Below are positions 13,513-13,532 of a stretch of DNA of 13,532 bases, in pieces. The number at the start of each line of letters is the position of its first letter. The first letter of the stretch is position 1. Location of the stretch: NCBI GenBank assembly GCA_002378665.1, contig DFSO01000094.1:1-13532 (forward strand). Direction: 5' to 3'. The notes below the pieces were generated by a model, which worked only from the letters and a program-made list of their open reading frames with translations, did not search any database and was not told the DNA's origin. Origin of the DNA: Loktanella sp. UBA3435 (lineage in GTDB: Bacteria; Pseudomonadota; Alphaproteobacteria; Rhodobacterales; Rhodobacteraceae). The position numbers and the translations under genes were made by a program.

Positions 13513-13532
13513 GCTGTGACTTACGTGCACCG

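Overview
The window looks like a chromosomal segment of a Roseobacter-group alphaproteobacterium (Rhodobacteraceae). This rests on family resemblance recognised by eye: a ferredoxin very close to the Rhodobacter ferredoxin VI type, a cobT/cobS divergent pair, a Do protease with an alphaproteobacterial layout, and lineage-typical hypothetical proteins. GC is moderate. No phage, transposon, integrase or CRISPR array is visible, so this is a housekeeping-type region rather than an island. No complete new multi-gene system was found. The most unusual gene is a large secretion-apparatus-like fusion protein.

Layout. At 1-44 is the 3' end of a class II tRNA, probably Leu. A GT8-like putative glycosyltransferase (+) and a VOC/glyoxalase-fold protein (-) then converge. 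The VOC gene is divergent from metY (+), which makes homocysteine from O-acetylhomoserine and sulfide. metY meets a periplasmic SIMPL-domain protein (-) across a strong hairpin at 2974-3002. Divergent from SIMPL is an ~814-residue bitopic membrane protein (+) with a GspL/PilM-like cytoplasmic domain, a Pro/Ala-rich periplasmic stalk and a GspC/PilP-like end. A KefB/KefC-type cation:proton antiporter (+) follows 44 bp later.

Next come cobT (-) and cobS (+), divergent from a 73-bp gap; both act in assembling the lower ligand of cobalamin. Then an fdxE-like [2Fe-2S] ferredoxin gene (-) is translationally coupled to a secreted FG-GAP/VCBS protein (-) that is broken by a frameshift. Divergent from the ferredoxin is a peptidoglycan-binding-domain protein (+) interrupted by an in-frame TAA. 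The window closes with a Do-family (DegP/DegQ-like) periplasmic protease (-) and its upstream region, which holds several inverted repeats.

Three features stand out. Three of the five convergent gene pairs share their stop codons inside one TTAA tetranucleotide, leaving no space for a terminator. Two genes flanking an intact ferredoxin each carry a single lesion, which could be real decay or assembly error. Several gaps hold inverted repeats that could be operators or RNA structures, including a possible pseudoknot over the metY ribosome binding site. All assignments are by eye; no database search was run.
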